From: Natrinema sp. SYSU A 869
GTDB taxonomy: Archaea > Halobacteriota > Halobacteria > Halobacteriales > Natrialbaceae
Length of the DNA stretch: 64,000 nucleotides
NCBI RefSeq assembly: GCF_019879105.1
Contig: NZ_CP082249.1
Coordinates: forward strand, 558,001 to 622,000
Direction of reading: 5' to 3'
The translations under genes were made by a program, and so were the position numbers. Below the pieces are notes generated by a model. It worked only from the letters and a program-made list of their open reading frames with translations. It did no database searches and was not told where the DNA came from. How positions within the stretch are numbered: position 1 is the stretch's first letter; each line of letters begins with the position of its first letter. This document shows, piece by piece, positions 62,875-64,000 of the stretch.

Positions 62875-63819
62875 ATGAGTTCGGCTGAGGTCGAAATTTC
62901 ACGGACGAAGGCGTGGCTGATGGCGGCCCGCCCCCAGACCTTGCCCGCGGCTGCGGCTCCGATCATCGTGGGGACGGGGTTGGCAGTTCACGAGGGTGTG
63001 TTCGCGCCGCTGCCGGCGGTAATGGCGTTCGTCGGTGCGGCGCTGATTCAGGTCGGGACGAATTTCGCGAATGACTACTACGACGCGGTCAAGGGTGCCG
63101 ACACCGAGGACCGCGAGGGCTTTACCCGCGTCACCCAATCGGGGCTCATCTCCCCCGGACAGGTCAAGCTCGCGACCGTCGTGACGTTCGGGCTGGCGAT
63201 CCTCACCGGCACCTATCTCGTCTACGTCGGGGGGCTCCCGATCCTCGTCGTGGGGGTCGTGAGCGTCTTCTGCGGCTGGGCCTACACCGGCGGCCCCTAC
63301 CCGCTGGGCTATCACGGGCTGGGTGACCTCTTCGTGTTCGTCTTCTTCGGCCTCGTCGCCGTGACGGGGACCTACTACGTTCAGGCCGTGGCGGTTCTCG
63401 CAGAGCCGCTCGCGACGACGGTTCCCGACGGAACGGTCACGCGCGAAGCCCTCGCAGCGAGCCTGCCGGTTGCCGGGCTCTCGACGGCCATCATCATCGT
63501 GAACAACATCCGCGACAGGGAGACCGACGCCGAGACCGGTAAGCGGACTCTGGCGGTCCGACTCGGCTACCGGTGGAGCCGCCTCGAGTACGTCGCCATG
63601 CTCGCGCTCGCCTACCTCGTGCCCGTCTGGTTCTGGCTCCGTGCGGACTTCGGCCCCGGCGCGTTGCTCCCGCTGGTGACCCTTCCCTATGCCGCGATGG
63701 TCGCCCGAACGGTCTGTACGCGAACTGACGGCGAGGCGCTCAACCCGGCGCTCGAGCAGACGGGCAAACTGCTCGCGATGTACGCGATCTGTTTCGCCGG
63801 AGGACTGGTGGTGCTATGA
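62875..63819 (+). CDS. menA: 1,4-dihydroxy-2-naphthoate polyprenyltransferase
   Basis: UbiA-family membrane enzyme (314 residues, about eight to nine helices) that attaches the polyprenyl chain to DHNA. The two Asp-rich motifs are NFANDYYDAVKGADTEDR and NNIRDRETDAETGKRTLAVRLG, binding prenyl diphosphate via Mg2+. The stop overlaps the start of the next gene (ATGA), menC-like. Confidence 0.93.
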   Translation: MSSAEVEISRTKAWLMAARPQTLPAAAAPIIVGTGLAVHEGVFAPLPAVMAFVGAALIQVGTNFANDYYDAVKGADTEDREGFTRVTQSGLISPGQVKLATVVTFGLAILTGTYLVYVGGLPILVVGVVSVFCGWAYTGGPYPLGYHGLGDLFVFVFFGLVAVTGTYYVQAVAVLAEPLATTVPDGTVTREALAASLPVAGLSTAIIIVNNIRDRETDAETGKRTLAVRLGYRWSRLEYVAMLALAYLVPVWFWLRADFGPGALLPLVTLPYAAMVARTVCTRTDGEALNPALEQTGKLLAMYAICFAGGLVVL

Positions 63820-64000
63820 GCCCGAACGACGACCTCGCCCTGGAGTACCGGTCGTTCTCGCTGGAGTTGGCCGACCCCCTCGAGACGGCAGACGGGACGA
63901 TCAACTCCCGTGACGGCTTTCTCGTTCGGTTGATCGACGGTGCGACGGGTGGGGATGGACCCGGCGACGATCCGGCCGTCGGCTACGGCGAAGCGACACC
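63816..64000 (+). CDS. menC: o-Succinylbenzoate synthase (partial)
   Basis: The first 61 codons of an enolase-superfamily protein run off the right edge. The visible part, LALEYRSFSLELADPLETAD then SRDGFLVRLIDG and GYGEATP, is the typical capping-domain start of MenC (compare G-x-G-E-A-x-P). Its overlap with menA and the surrounding men genes support the call; the barrel with the catalytic lysines is outside the window. Confidence 0.8.
   Translation, partial: MSPNDDLALEYRSFSLELADPLETADGTINSRDGFLVRLIDGATGGDGPGDDPAVGYGEAT

Noticed and set aside
1-64000. CRISPR arrays, rRNA or tRNA genes, complete insertion sequences
   Set aside because: No regularly spaced repeats, no tRNA cloverleaf consensus and no transposase with terminal repeats were found by reading; a covariance-model search would be decisive.

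Overview
The window comes from a halophilic archaeon (class Halobacteria, most likely a Natrinema/Haloterrigena-type member of the Natrialbales, though the genus is an inference). Evidence is the high GC content, strongly acidic proteins, Tat-type signal peptides with lipoboxes, TATA boxes 22-28 nt upstream of start codons (leaderless transcripts), and archaeal markers: Rpo11/RpoL, Dph2, Gar1, a presenilin-like protease, salactin and HalX-type regulators. No rRNA, tRNA, CRISPR array or intact insertion sequence is visible.

Layout. 1-6.9 kb: housekeeping (Gar1, presenilin-like protease, lipoprotein, CysS, small regulators, NifU and BolA). 7.1-16.8 kb: universal stress protein, two paralogous YdbS/YdbT PH-domain pairs, fumarase, a CNNM/CBS membrane protein, and a regulatory DUF7344/DICT pair whose DICT gene lacks a start codon. 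17-20.7 kb: an SDR, a 1.4 kb stretch without recognisable genes, then a DUF5805 protein overlapping a tyrosine recombinase. 20.9-32.1 kb: a probable carboxylate uptake and CoA-dependent catabolic cluster (MaoC hydratase, MFS carrier, AMP-forming acyl-CoA ligase, five-gene branched-chain-type ABC importer, cyclase, two enoyl-CoA hydratases). 32.3-42.4 kb: a 721-residue acidic coiled-coil protein, MBL hydrolase, HTH regulator, Dph2, a receiver without phospho-acceptor, a membrane protein and the actin homologue salactin. 42.5-52.4 kb: METTL5-like methyltransferase, rhomboid protease, RpoL, tandem zinc-ribbon membrane proteins, HisF, lipoproteins and small proteins. 52.7-64 kb: a molybdopterin oxidoreductase and a menaquinone cluster (menF-menD, menB, menA-menC) interspersed with a J-domain protein, a beta-helix Tat protein and a lipoprotein.

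A striking feature is the number of otherwise well conserved genes broken by a single missing base, mostly in short homopolymers: the second YdbT, an enoyl-CoA hydratase, dph2, salactin and a membrane protein; a missing base would also restore the DICT start. All shifts are in the same direction (minus one), which suggests sequencing or assembly undercalls rather than real gene death, although each could be genuine.

The most interesting biology is the 20.9-32.1 kb uptake/CoA-activation cluster of unknown substrate, the salactin neighbourhood, and the large coiled-coil protein. DUF numbers are recalled family resemblances, not search results.
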